NCBI GenBank assembly: GCA_947494925.1
Contig: CANLWS010000009.1
Coordinates: 62,001-126,000 of the forward strand
DNA: 64,000 nucleotides
Direction: 5' to 3'
Source of the DNA: an uncultured Alteromonadaceae bacterium
GTDB taxonomy: Bacteria; Pseudomonadota; Gammaproteobacteria; Enterobacterales; Alteromonadaceae
Position 1 is the stretch's first letter. Every line of letters starts with the position of its first letter. Shown piece after piece: positions 26,748 to 36,229 of this stretch. The position numbers and the translations under genes were made by a program. Below the pieces are notes generated by a model. It saw only the letters and a list, made by a program, of their open reading frames with translations. It had not been told where the DNA came from and did no database searches.

Positions 26748-29700
26748 TTATTCGCCTAAATTGGTTGAACCGCTTTTTAGCAGAGAAACGTTGCGAAGAA
26801 GAAGCGGGATCATTCCTAATAACGCTGTCAAAATTCCCAGCGCCGAATCGATTGCCTGCCCACTGCTGAAAACAGTGACAACAATTAGCACGAGCACCAC
26901 TGTAAAAATGGGAATTCTGAGCATTGACCAGATTCCTGCATTCGCATCATTCTGCCAATCTGCAATGGATTCTTCCCGTTCAGCATTCAGCACAAAGCGT
27001 TTGAAACTGTCATTAATAATATGCCAGCCAGCATCCCGGTAGATGTAACCTCGCCTCATCAAGTGTTCAACTACTTCTGAATTCAGTGGATTCACATTTG
27101 CCCCTGAAGCAAGCTGATAGAGCAAGTAACGCTCATCTTTGGTACATAATTCCCATTTCATCCGATACAAAGCGCCGGCATGAGTAGCAAAATAAGCAAT
27201 GATCTGGGAGGGCTTCCAATTTGTTTTTAAATTGCTTGCCGTTACTTCTGTAGTCTCATCCTGTAACTTGATCAACTGGTGATAGCGTTTGAATGATGCT
27301 TCTATTTCACGCAATTCCGGCCACCCATTGGCCTCATTCTCAATTAAATGCAGGACCTCATCTATTTGTCTGGGCATATATTTCTTAGCTGGTGTCCAGT
27401 CATAGACTTTATCAAATCGCGAAAATACGTTTGACCAGCCAAGCTCTTCGGTTGCCAAAGCGACACTCTCTTCCTGCAGGTGAGGATATTCATCCTGTTT
27501 GATTAATCGGTAGATCGGGGCGGTGTCTGCAACGATAACCAGATGAACATGCTTCAGTACAATCAGTCTTTGGGTTAACTCCAAGGCCAGGTTACGTCGA
27601 TCCGGTAAAAATGCCAATTCATCGTACCCTTCCATTGCCACAGTAATTGGGCTTTCATTTTTTAGCCCATTTAATTTATTTTCCAGTTCAAACTTGTCGT
27701 CAATTTTTTTCAGGCAGTTTTTAATATTCAGAACACCGCCCCCAAACAGACTTTTTTTGGCGTCCTTAAATCGATTGTTCACCCGCTTGGCATTGGAATG
27801 CAGCAGCAGAATTTGTTGCGCATCTGTCGTCAAAAGCTGTTTAAACAAGGTGTCCCACTTTTCTCTCAGACAATAATGTTCTGTTGGATATGAAATACGG
27901 AAGTCATTGGTAAGGTGGTCCCCAAATAGCCGCCTGACGATCATCAACTCCACAATCCGGTGCAATATAAATAATTGGATCAGCAATGAAAACAAGATAA
28001 ATAAGGTATTGTGATTACTGGCGTGCAGCATAAATTCATCGGGTAGATAATGCATCATTTTAAGCGGCTCTTCGCCAGCGGCTACTGATAAATTTGTTGA
28101 TTTCGGAGGGCTGCTTTCGATTTCAGCATTTGCTTTAGGATTAGCTTCGATTTGATCAGCTTTGGCAAGATGTGTTATCTCCGCTAGTAAAGCATCGGCA
28201 AAGGCAATATTGGAAACCAGGAACTGGATCATTTTGTCCGTGTAGCGAGCTTTTTTAACTTCAGAATATATCGGTTCAATCCAGGTACCATAACCAGGGA
28301 AAACTGATTCCAGGGCACTCTTCTTAATCCAATTTTCAGTATTGAACTCCCCAAGTTCCTTATGTGTCGATACCCCTACTATGGCACTGTAATCCGCAAG
28401 TTGAACCTGATAATGCTTCTGCGAAGCTAGCAAGTGTTGGCTTTGGATGGTTGCCTGATGTTGCAACAAATACCCATTTGCACTGTTAACGATAAGACTG
28501 GCTGGCACAGCAGCAATCAAAAACAGAATAGCAACCAGAAAGCCTACATAAGCCTTGTTGTAACGTTCTCTGCTATACAAGTCTTCCGACCGAATCTCAC
28601 GCTCGGGCCTGCGCAATTGAAAAAAGATTGCGGCGAGCAAGCATGCAACACCAATCACGAAAAACGTGATATTGACTCCACTAATGTTGGGCTTAACTGC
28701 ACCCAGCCCCCACCAGATTGAAGCAAATAAAATTGCCACCCCCCCTGCAGGCTTGATGCTCGGGCTGTCACCACGTATTACCGTTCCTTTTGGATCGATA
28801 CTTAAAATAATCAGTTTAAAAACCAGACAGACTGTGAGTAGCCAGATAGCAACCCGCAACGCTAAATCAAATACAAGTCCCATCATAAACAGGCAAAAAA
28901 TGGTTCCACCAATAATCAGCATCATCCAACTCAGGTAACGTCTGGCGTGTTTTGGATTGTAATATAGCAAGGTAGCCCAAAATGCCTGACTGGTGGCATA
29001 CCTGAAATAGATAAAAAGAGGAATTATGATGATCAGAAACAGGATAACGGCAAGAAACAACAACAGCATATTGTTGAGTTCTGCATCGCTCTGGTCGAAG
29101 AAAACCACAAGGGTTAATGGAGCTGAATTGTATTTTGAATCAGTAAACAATTTCCCTACGGCAAATAAATGGGATTTTCCTCGATAAACAGCTTCAAAAT
29201 TGATGGTCTTGTTAGTGTTTCCAAGTGAAAAGCCCTTATTTTCAACAAAGGCATGAAGTTGTTTGTTATTGTCAGTTTCGACGAACACATTTTCGATCAG
29301 ACTGCGCTGCTCATCACTATGGAACAAGACTTTGCCTGAGTCTTCAAACACCAGGTAGCCAAAATTCTTTGGCATCACGCGATTGAAAAAGGTGCGCAGG
29401 CGCGTGCCAAAACTCAGAATTTGTTTAACTTCTGCCTCATTGTGGACACTTTTAAACAACGGAATGGCAAACTGGGTATTTTTCCGTCCATCCCTTACAT
29501 TGTTGATTCGCTCGAACACCAAGCCCTGATCGCATTGGGTGCCAATGTCCGTGTCGCCCCAAACATTGCACTCCATTGCTTGTTGAAAGTATTGTCTATG
29601 GTTAAGCGTGATATCACGGCCCACCAGCAACTTTTTTTGCTTCCAGGTGGTTCGGCTGTTTGCAGCAAAGCGTCCTTGATCGTCGAGTATAAAGGTTCCT

Positions 29701-31145
29701 TCGATTATGTAATCGTAACCCTCCTTGGTATTCTTATCTCTGACAATCAAATCCTGGTCAACGCAGCTTCTGAAGGTTTCCGGGATACCCGTTCTATTGA
29801 CGGTAATCTCTTCGCAGTAACCTTCAGCCTGCCCTAAACTTTTGCCTTCAGTATTCGCGGGTTTAATCTTGTCGGCATAGCCATCTATCCACTTTCTGAG
29901 TGTTGCGATTTCGCTCTCAAACTCTTCTGTTATCTGTTGATGCAAAGCCGTGGCCTGAGACGTTTTTCCTTCCAGAAGGAAACCATAAAAAAGTTGATGG
30001 GTGACGCCGATGCTGACCATACCCAACGCCACTATCATTCCCATACCAATTTGACTGACATCGCCTCTGGTGAAAGCATATTTAATTGATACGAAACGTA
30101 ACTTAAGCACAGGCAACAAAGAAATTAGACCGATTAGAATAAGCACAAACCAAAGAGCGGTATTGGGAGAAACTCTGAGTTTTGCCAAGCGTAATTCATT
30201 CGCAGGTACAAGCCCCAGCAGATAAAGATTTTTAGTGTCTGTGTCATAGGCCGTCAGGTTTGCAGGCTGAACAAAGATTCGATAATCAACGCCACCGATA
30301 GTGGTGTCCAATATTTCACTGGTAGTAGGCTTGAAATCTTTTTCCACGCTCTCCTTATTATTTGCTATCGCCCTTTGCTCTGCGATCTGCAAAAACAAAC
30401 TATTCACTTCCTGAAATTGTAAATCTGCAGTTTCGACACCCTTTCGATTGATTTGTCGGGTACCAATAACTTTGCCAGCCTCATCAGCAATAAGAACCAG
30501 CGGAAAACGTTCGATATTTGCCGGAATAAAGTCTCTGGTCTGAACTTCCAGTATGTTTGGCAAAATGGTATCTCTTTTTTCGGCATGCTCCTTCTCAAGA
30601 TCACCGGAGAGGTCATCTGAGTGTTCATCGGCCGATATATCATCCTCGACTGGTTCTTGATGAGCTTTATCTTTCTGCGACTTGACGGCGATATAGGTTT
30701 TTCCACCTGGGTGAAGATGGATGGCGTGGGCTTTTAGCTCTTTATTGGTTACAGGAGAGGCGCTGGAAACTTTCAAACTCTTGAGGTTGGCGGAGCGATT
30801 GGCCAACGCCACTCTATTTTTCAGTAGATTTTCACAGTTGGATATGGGATCTAGTGGTTTACGTTCAGGCGCTTTGTCAGTGGAGTTACCATCTCCGGCT
30901 TCACCCCCATCATTTGAAACAGCTTTTAACGCGCTTTCGCAGACTTTGGCAATTTCTGATAATTGTCCAGCCGATTGAGTAATGCTGCGACTGACTTCAT
31001 TTAATTCCCGAAAGTGCAGACGGTTCTGATAGTCCTCATTTTTCTGGATTTTGAAGAAGTACATTGCACTGGAAATACCTACCGCCAACAACAGTGTGAC
31101 GGAAAACATTATAACGCTGGAATATCGTCTTTTGGCCGATGACAT
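26748..31145 (-). CDS. Giant multi-pass membrane protein with sensor-like regions, function unknown
   Basis: About 1465 residues from ATG 31145 (MSSAKRRYSSVIMFSV), chosen because GGAGG precedes it closely; a longer frame starts at 31214. Layout as read by eye: TM1 (10-32); an extracytoplasmic region to about 325 with an acidic low-complexity insert; two TMs; a second extracytoplasmic region to about 690 with Cache-like features (RQYFQQAMECNVW, FGYLVFEDSGKVLFHSD); five or six TMs; a third extracytoplasmic region of about 150 residues; another TM; a cytoplasmic part of about 330 residues; and two C-terminal TMs. The cytoplasmic part looks like a degenerate AAA/STAND-type NTPase: a hydrophobic strand ending in EGYDEL resembles a Walker B, then HLVIVADTAP, but no Walker A is visible. 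A winged-helix-like part follows. There is no kinase, GGDEF, EAL or methyl-accepting domain. It lies between fabV and the nqr operon. I do not recognise a family. Confidence 0.75.
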   Translation of the reverse strand: MSSAKRRYSSVIMFSVTLLLAVGISSAMYFFKIQKNEDYQNRLHFRELNEVSRSITQSAGQLSEIAKVCESALKAVSNDGGEAGDGNSTDKAPERKPLDPISNCENLLKNRVALANRSANLKSLKVSSASPVTNKELKAHAIHLHPGGKTYIAVKSQKDKAHQEPVEDDISADEHSDDLSGDLEKEHAEKRDTILPNILEVQTRDFIPANIERFPLVLIADEAGKVIGTRQINRKGVETADLQFQEVNSLFLQIAEQRAIANNKESVEKDFKPTTSEILDTTIGGVDYRIFVQPANLTAYDTDTKNLYLLGLVPANELRLAKLRVSPNTALWFVLILIGLISLLPVLKLRFVSIKYAFTRGDVSQIGMGMIVALGMVSIGVTHQLFYGFLLEGKTSQATALHQQITEEFESEIATLRKWIDGYADKIKPANTEGKSLGQAEGYCEEITVNRTGIPETFRSCVDQDLIVRDKNTKEGYDYIIEGTFILDDQGRFAANSRTTWKQKKLLVGRDITLNHRQYFQQAMECNVWGDTDIGTQCDQGLVFERINNVRDGRKNTQFAIPLFKSVHNEAEVKQILSFGTRLRTFFNRVMPKNFGYLVFEDSGKVLFHSDEQRSLIENVFVETDNNKQLHAFVENKGFSLGNTNKTINFEAVYRGKSHLFAVGKLFTDSKYNSAPLTLVVFFDQSDAELNNMLLLFLAVILFLIIIIPLFIYFRYATSQAFWATLLYYNPKHARRYLSWMMLIIGGTIFCLFMMGLVFDLALRVAIWLLTVCLVFKLIILSIDPKGTVIRGDSPSIKPAGGVAILFASIWWGLGAVKPNISGVNITFFVIGVACLLAAIFFQLRRPEREIRSEDLYSRERYNKAYVGFLVAILFLIAAVPASLIVNSANGYLLQHQATIQSQHLLASQKHYQVQLADYSAIVGVSTHKELGEFNTENWIKKSALESVFPGYGTWIEPIYSEVKKARYTDKMIQFLVSNIAFADALLAEITHLAKADQIEANPKANAEIESSPPKSTNLSVAAGEEPLKMMHYLPDEFMLHASNHNTLFILFSLLIQLFILHRIVELMIVRRLFGDHLTNDFRISYPTEHYCLREKWDTLFKQLLTTDAQQILLLHSNAKRVNNRFKDAKKSLFGGGVLNIKNCLKKIDDKFELENKLNGLKNESPITVAMEGYDELAFLPDRRNLALELTQRLIVLKHVHLVIVADTAPIYRLIKQDEYPHLQEESVALATEELGWSNVFSRFDKVYDWTPAKKYMPRQIDEVLHLIENEANGWPELREIEASFKRYHQLIKLQDETTEVTASNLKTNWKPSQIIAYFATHAGALYRMKWELCTKDERYLLYQLASGANVNPLNSEVVEHLMRRGYIYRDAGWHIINDSFKRFVLNAEREESIADWQNDANAGIWSMLRIPIFTVVLVLIVVTVFSSGQAIDSALGILTALLGMIPLLLRNVSLLKSGSTNLGE

Positions 31146-31222
31146 TTCACCTCCATGTGTGAAACTTTTTTGACGAAGAAAGCTTATCTCACTAAATATA
31201 GACCCTGTCTGCAAAAAGACAC

Positions 31223-31246
31223 AAAAAAACCGCCAATAGGCGGTTT
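31223..31246 (-). terminator. Intrinsic terminator after fabV
   Basis: AAACCGCC / GGCGGTTT stem with AATA loop; on the minus strand it is followed by a run of seven T. It lies 28 bp after the fabV stop. Confidence 0.88.
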
Positions 31247-31273
31247 AATTCGGTCAGCAATGTAAGCAGGTAC

Positions 31274-32452
31274 TTACCAATTTACTATTGTTTCCACGTC
31301 AGCATCATAATCAACACCTTCAATATCAAATCCGAACAACTTCAGAAATTCATGGTGGTAGCCTGCGTAATCGCTTAGGTCATGGAAATTTTCCTGGGTA
31401 ACCTGATCCCACAATGCTTTTATCTTAGCCTGGGTAGCATCATTGGTTTCTTTGCCATCCATCCGAAGACGATTCATATCATCAGTTTCTGGTCCATCGA
31501 CTGCTAACTTCTCGGTAAACAAGCCCTGAATTTGTTCGATGCACCCTTCGTGCGTCCCTTCCTCTTTCATGACTTTGTAAATCAACGAAATATACAGCGG
31601 CATTACAGGAATGGCGGAACTAGCTTGAGTAACGAGCGCCTTTAAGGACGAAACATAGGCCTTCACATTTTTACCTGCGTGCTGCGTTGTTATTGCTGAA
31701 GCAGCACGGTCCAGATCTTCCTTGGCTTTACCTATTGTCGCTTGACCATAAATTGGCCAGGTCAGCTCTTTGCCAATATAGGTGTAGGCAGTGGTTTTGC
31801 AATTGTCAGCAAGTAAATCTGCTTCACCCAGGGCATCCAGCCAAAGCTCCCAATCTTCTCCACCCATGACTTTGATTGTATTGAAGATCTCGTCATCATT
31901 GGCCGGCTCAAGTGCAACATCGTGGATAAGATCCTTGTCCGTATCATAGGTCTTGGTTGTGTACGCCTGACCCACAGGTTTCAAAGTAGACTTATACACT
32001 TCCCCGGTTTCAGGATCAGTTCGTCGAGGTGAAGCCAGGCTGTAAATGACCAGATCCACTTTACCCATGTCGGCTTTCAGGGTCTCAATAACCTGCGCTT
32101 TCAGCTCTTTCGAGAATGCGTCTCCATTTAGTGTTTTTGCGTATAAACCAGCATCATTGGCTTGTTGATGAAACGCTGCTGTGTTGTACCAGCCAGCGGT
32201 ACCGGTTTTTCTCTCGCTTGGTGTTTTTTCGAAACACACGCCCAATGTTTTGGCATTGTAGCCAAAAGCCGAAACGATTCGTGACGCTAACCCGTATCCG
32301 GTTGAACAACCCAGTACTAATACATTTTTCGGTCCGTCTACATGGCCACCTTGTGCCTTAACGTAGTCTATTTGTTCTTGAACGCTTGCAGCGCAGCCAA
32401 CCGGATGCGCATTGGTACAGATAAAGCCACGTACTTTGGGCTTGATAACCAT
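31274..32452 (-). CDS. fabV: Trans-2-enoyl-CoA/ACP reductase (NADH)
   Basis: 392 residues. FabV-type short-chain-dehydrogenase-like enzyme with the NADH motif VLGCSTGYGLASR (residues 47-58), the IYSLASPRRT segment, and the active site Y235-x8-K244 spaced by eight residues as in FabV instead of the three to six of FabI-type enzymes. It reduces the enoyl double bond in fatty acid synthesis, and FabV proteins are known for insensitivity to triclosan. A single-gene transcript: terminator after it, a promoter with an internal 16-bp palindrome before it. Confidence 0.96.
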   Translation of the reverse strand: MVIKPKVRGFICTNAHPVGCAASVQEQIDYVKAQGGHVDGPKNVLVLGCSTGYGLASRIVSAFGYNAKTLGVCFEKTPSERKTGTAGWYNTAAFHQQANDAGLYAKTLNGDAFSKELKAQVIETLKADMGKVDLVIYSLASPRRTDPETGEVYKSTLKPVGQAYTTKTYDTDKDLIHDVALEPANDDEIFNTIKVMGGEDWELWLDALGEADLLADNCKTTAYTYIGKELTWPIYGQATIGKAKEDLDRAASAITTQHAGKNVKAYVSSLKALVTQASSAIPVMPLYISLIYKVMKEEGTHEGCIEQIQGLFTEKLAVDGPETDDMNRLRMDGKETNDATQAKIKALWDQVTQENFHDLSDYAGYHHEFLKLFGFDIEGVDYDADVETIVNW

Positions 32453-32489
32453 AGAAAAATACCTTTGTTAGGAAAGTGCGCATATTGTA

Positions 32490-32505
32490 ATTGGCAATTG
32501 CCAAT
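32490..32505. promoter_or_regulatory. Perfect 16-bp palindrome in the fabV promoter spacer
   Basis: ATTGGCAATTGCCAAT is a perfect palindrome 38 bp upstream of the fabV start. On the minus strand it is flanked exactly by TTGTTT and TACAAT, so it fills the 16-bp spacer between a plausible -35 and -10 box. That geometry fits a repressor site, or a MerR-type activator site. Confidence 0.6.
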
Positions 32506-32563
32506 AAACAACTCTGAGCAGCTGAAGCTGCCCAGCTAAGCGCAAAATTGATACGTAAACGAG

Positions 32564-33691
32564 TCAGTTGGACTGTCGGTTTTTATAATATTCCTCTTCA
32601 GAAATTTTATGGTATTCCCAGACATTTTTCTGAAATTCTGCATATGACTTGTACACTTTGGCAAACACTGGATCTGCCGCAGATTGTTCCTGCATGACTT
32701 CAATGGATGCCTGACGCAAACTCTCAATAACATCAGCTGGTAAGGGGCGCATATCCACACCGTGCTTTTCAATCAATGATTTCATTGCCTCATTGTTGCG
32801 AGCTGTATACTCGTCCAACATGTCCTGATTTACAGCCCGCGTGGCAATTTCAACTATCGCTTGCAGGTCAGGCGGTAATGTTTCGAAGGCCTCTTTGTTA
32901 ACTGTAAATTCGAGACTTGCACCAGGCTCATGCCAGCCAGAATAATAATAGTATGGTGCAGCTTTATACAGGCCGAAAGCCAGGTCATTGTATGGACCAA
33001 CCCACTCAGTGGCATCGATTGCACCCGATTGTAAAGATGTGAATAATTCACCACCTGTGAGCGCCACCGGAATACCACCGACCTTTTTGAGGACTTCCCC
33101 ACCTAAGCCCGGGATACGCATTTTCAACCCTTGAAAATCTTCCAGACTGTTGATTTCTTTTTTGAACCAGCCAGCTAACTGAACCCCTGTGTTTCCGCCC
33201 GCAAAAGGAATAACACCAAAAGGTTCATACACTTCACGCCACAATTCCAGTCCACCACCATAATGCAACCAACCATTAAATTCTGTTGCATTCATACCAA
33301 AAGGTATTGCGGTGAAAATTTGCGAGGCAGGTGCTTTGCCTTTCCAGTAGTAAGAGCCCGCATGCCCCATCTCCACTGTGCCCTGAGAGACAGCATCAAA
33401 CACCTGAAACCCCGGTACCAACTCACCGGCGCCATATACCTTTACCGTCAAACGCCCTGATGACATTCGCTCAACATACTTAGCAAATGTTTCTGGCGCT
33501 CTGCCTAGTCCCGGAAAATTTTTCGGCCAAGAGGTCACCATTTTCCATTCAAACCGTTGCTGTTCTGAGACTGCTGCGGTTGAACCTGAGCTAGCTTGTT
33601 CCTTGCCACAGGCAAGCAATAAGATACTTAATATTGCAATTGAAAGACTCCGGGATAAGCCCGAACGTGAAGAGAGAAATCTTTTTGTCAT
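32564..33691 (-). CDS. dctP: TRAP transporter solute-binding lipoprotein (DctP/TakP type)
   Basis: 375 residues from the ATG at 33691 (MTKRFLSS), which lies 5 bp after the dctM stop. A lipoprotein signal ends at LLAC with C28, so it is membrane-anchored, where most DctP proteins are soluble. The mature part resembles the TakP alpha-keto-acid group: KMVTSWPKNFPGLG, the R-x-P-G arginine in MRIPGLGG that normally pairs with the substrate carboxylate, TEWVGPYND, and YYYSGWHEPGA. The ligand is likely a monocarboxylate or 2-oxo acid, by inference. Last of three TRAP genes. Confidence 0.92.
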   Translation of the reverse strand: MTKRFLSSRSGLSRSLSIAILSILLLACGKEQASSGSTAAVSEQQRFEWKMVTSWPKNFPGLGRAPETFAKYVERMSSGRLTVKVYGAGELVPGFQVFDAVSQGTVEMGHAGSYYWKGKAPASQIFTAIPFGMNATEFNGWLHYGGGLELWREVYEPFGVIPFAGGNTGVQLAGWFKKEINSLEDFQGLKMRIPGLGGEVLKKVGGIPVALTGGELFTSLQSGAIDATEWVGPYNDLAFGLYKAAPYYYYSGWHEPGASLEFTVNKEAFETLPPDLQAIVEIATRAVNQDMLDEYTARNNEAMKSLIEKHGVDMRPLPADVIESLRQASIEVMQEQSAADPVFAKVYKSYAEFQKNVWEYHKISEEEYYKNRQSN

Positions 33692-33696
33692 TACCT

Positions 33697-35070
33697 TTAT
33701 CCGTATAAAGTATTTGGTAACCATGTGACCAAATTAGGCCATATAGCCATGGCAATTAACAGCATTAATTGCATGACGATGAAAGGTGCAACGCCTTTGT
33801 AAATATCGGTAGTTTTAACCTCTGGTGGGGCAACACCACGTAAGTAAAACAAAGCAAAACCAAAAGGTGGGGTCAGGAACGAGGTCTGTAAATTCACCGC
33901 TATCATAATCCCTAACCAAATCGGGTCGATGCCCATCGCCAGCAATACGGGAGCAACTAGTGGCACTACAACGAAAGTAATTTCGATAAAGTCCAGAATA
34001 AAGCCCAGTAAAAAAATAACCGCCATTACTAACAGCACTGCGGCAAACACGCCCCCAGGTAAATTATTGAAGAGCTGCTCAATAAGTTCTTCACCTCCAT
34101 ACCCCCTGAATACAAGGGAAAATATCGAGGCACCAATTAAAATTAAGAAAACCATTGCTGTTACATTGGTTGTTGACGTCATCACATCTTTCAACATGGC
34201 AAGGCTCAACTGTTTACGGGCAATTGCCAGCAATAAGGCCCCCATGGCACCGACACCCGCCGCTTCCGTGGGTGTCGCAAATCCAGCCAGAATAGAACCC
34301 AGTACGATAAAAATCAGAAATAAAGGAGGCAAAAGGGCTTTTAACAATTCCACCAAGCTCACTTTGGCCTGCTCGCTTACACCACTGCTCTCGCCCACTG
34401 AATCTGGATTCAACCACGCAACTAAAACAACATAAAGTAAGTACAAACAGACCAGAATAACACCTGGGATTATCGCCCCAACAAACAGATCACCAACAGA
34501 TACCGATTCCGGAGAGAAGATTCCCATGTTCAGCTGTGCCTGCTGATAAGCGCTGGACAACACGTCACCTAGCAGAACCAAGGCTATTGAGGGCGGGATG
34601 ATTTGTCCCAGCGTACCCGTTGCACAGATGCTTCCTGACGCAAAACTGGCTGAATAACCTCGTTTCAGCATGGTTGGCAATGACAATAACCCCATGGTTA
34701 CTACTGTCGCTCCCACTATGCCGGTACTGGCGGCCAGCAGCATGCCCACCAGTATCACTGATACTGCCAAACCACCTTTGTACTGGCCGAAGAGCTGAGC
34801 CATAGAGGTCAGCAGATTCTCAGCTATTTTAGATTTTTCCAGCATCACGCCCATAAAAACAAACAAGGGAACAGCTAACAGTGTCTGGTTCGTGGCGATG
34901 CCATATAAGCGGCTTGGCAAAGCAGATAAATATGCTCCGTCGAAATGCCCCAGGGCGACACCCGCTCCTGCAAACAGCAGTGCAACGCCTGCCAGAGAAT
35001 AAGCAACGGGATAACCAAGCAGCAAAACAAAGCAGACAACAATAAACATGATGAGCGGCATGAACTCCAT
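33697..35070 (-). CDS. dctM: TRAP transporter large permease subunit
   Basis: 457 residues, about twelve or more membrane segments, DctM/SiaM family with the GTLGQIIPPSIALVLLGDV segment and SFLTPPFGFALFYLRGVAP near the end. It is the ion-coupled channel part of the TRAP system, driven by the Na+ gradient in most characterised members; this suits an organism with Na+-NQR. Its start overlaps the end of dctQ by one base and dctP follows after 5 bp. Confidence 0.95.
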   Translation of the reverse strand: MEFMPLIMFIVVCFVLLLGYPVAYSLAGVALLFAGAGVALGHFDGAYLSALPSRLYGIATNQTLLAVPLFVFMGVMLEKSKIAENLLTSMAQLFGQYKGGLAVSVILVGMLLAASTGIVGATVVTMGLLSLPTMLKRGYSASFASGSICATGTLGQIIPPSIALVLLGDVLSSAYQQAQLNMGIFSPESVSVGDLFVGAIIPGVILVCLYLLYVVLVAWLNPDSVGESSGVSEQAKVSLVELLKALLPPLFLIFIVLGSILAGFATPTEAAGVGAMGALLLAIARKQLSLAMLKDVMTSTTNVTAMVFLILIGASIFSLVFRGYGGEELIEQLFNNLPGGVFAAVLLVMAVIFLLGFILDFIEITFVVVPLVAPVLLAMGIDPIWLGIMIAVNLQTSFLTPPFGFALFYLRGVAPPEVKTTDIYKGVAPFIVMQLMLLIAMAIWPNLVTWLPNTLYG

Positions 35071-35591
35071 TAGCTGTCCTCCCTTTTGGCCAATGCCTGC
35101 AGATTTTTAAGCAGTTCGGCAATTCCCTGCAAACTCATGGTTAATGCAAATAACAAAATGAGAGATTTAAGAATAAAAACCAGAGGTAAGCCACCTGCTT
35201 CCTGAGAGCTTTCCAGCAGACGCCAGGAAATCATCACATAGTCCCAACTGACCACAAGAATAAAAAGATTGACCGGTAACAGCAGGAATAAGCTACCCAG
35301 AATATCCACCCAGGCCTTGCGTCTTTGGTTAAATTGGCGATAAAAAATATCTACACGTACATGTTCGTTGACTCGCAAAGCGTGCGCGCAACCCAAAAAG
35401 AATACAGCGGCATGTAAATACATGACTGATTCCTGCATAGCAATCCAGCCCAGGTTAAATCCATACCTTAGGACCACAATTGCGAAAGTGAGGAGGACCA
35501 TAAAAAGGGTGAACCAGCTGACAAGAGCACTCAATCCTGAGTTGATCTTGTCTACCAGATGAAAAAACGAACTTGCAAAGTTATTGCGCAT
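35070..35591 (-). CDS. dctQ: TRAP transporter small permease subunit
   Basis: 173 residues with four membrane helices, DctQ family (VLRYGFNLGWIAMQESVMYLHA, then the LRVNEHVRVDIFY motif between helices 2 and 3). It partners DctM. First gene of the dctQMP operon; a 10-bp-arm inverted repeat lies about 100 bp upstream. Confidence 0.94.
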   Translation of the reverse strand: MRNNFASSFFHLVDKINSGLSALVSWFTLFMVLLTFAIVVLRYGFNLGWIAMQESVMYLHAAVFFLGCAHALRVNEHVRVDIFYRQFNQRRKAWVDILGSLFLLLPVNLFILVVSWDYVMISWRLLESSQEAGGLPLVFILKSLILLFALTMSLQGIAELLKNLQALAKREDS

Positions 35592-35692
35592 TGATTCTTG
35601 TTCTTATTTTATATTGGCCAAGGGGTGACGACTTTGACAAATGTGTTGCCTAAAGGACACTTTTTAACAAAAATCAGGCACAAAAGGAATTA

Positions 35693-35729
35693 TGCTGATC
35701 ACAAGTTAGCAGGAATATCGTGATCAGCA
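35693..35729. promoter_or_regulatory. Inverted repeat between bolA and the TRAP operon
   Basis: TGCTGATCAC and GTGATCAGCA are perfect 10-bp arms 17 bp apart. It begins 17 bp after the bolA stop and lies about 100 bp before dctQ. There is no T-run, so an operator for the TRAP genes or a Rho-type or stabilising hairpin for bolA are both possible. Confidence 0.45.
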
Positions 35730-35745
35730 ACGGATTTGAACAAGG

Positions 35746-36069
35746 TTAAGAAACCTGTTTTTTCATTCCCCCAAGACAAGCGGGAGAGTCAGGTGACTCA
35801 CCATACAAGGATTGCCATTCATCGCTTGTGTAGGTATGTAGAGCCAAAGCATGGATTTGATCTGCAAGCTCTTCTTTCAATACAGCATTCACCGCACGGT
35901 GACGACTAATGAGTCGTTTTCCTTTGAAAGCAGGTGTTACCAACACAACTTTAAAATGCGTTTCTGCTCCTGTGGGAACATTGTGCATGAAACTTTCATT
36001 AACGATTTCCAAGTGAGCCGGATCAAAGTGGGCCAGTAACTTTTGTTCAATATTGTTTTGAATGTTCAT
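35746..36069 (-). CDS. bolA: BolA-family regulator / Fe-S partner
   Basis: 107 residues from ATG 36069, chosen because GAGGAG lies 7 bp before it (an upstream ATG at 36087 has no such site). BolA fold with HFKVVLVTPAFKGKRLISRHRAVNAVLKEEL, including the helix-turn-helix-like RHR-x-V-x-x-x-L and the conserved histidines (HALALHTYTSDEW). BolA proteins bind monothiol glutaredoxins with a 2Fe-2S cluster and influence stress morphology and transcription. Alone on its transcript, as far as can be seen. Confidence 0.9.
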   Translation of the reverse strand: MNIQNNIEQKLLAHFDPAHLEIVNESFMHNVPTGAETHFKVVLVTPAFKGKRLISRHRAVNAVLKEELADQIHALALHTYTSDEWQSLYGESPDSPACLGGMKKQVS

Positions 36070-36229
36070 ATGCGCTCCTCTGTTCATTACGTCCTATCAA
36101 ATTCCTTTAAGGACATTCTAAATCTAGCCTGTTTGGCCCAATTAAAAAAATGAATTTTTGTTTAAATCAGGTAACTCGTTGAGTGGTATTTATATATTTT
36201 TTGGTTGGATATATCTGGAGCCTTATAAC

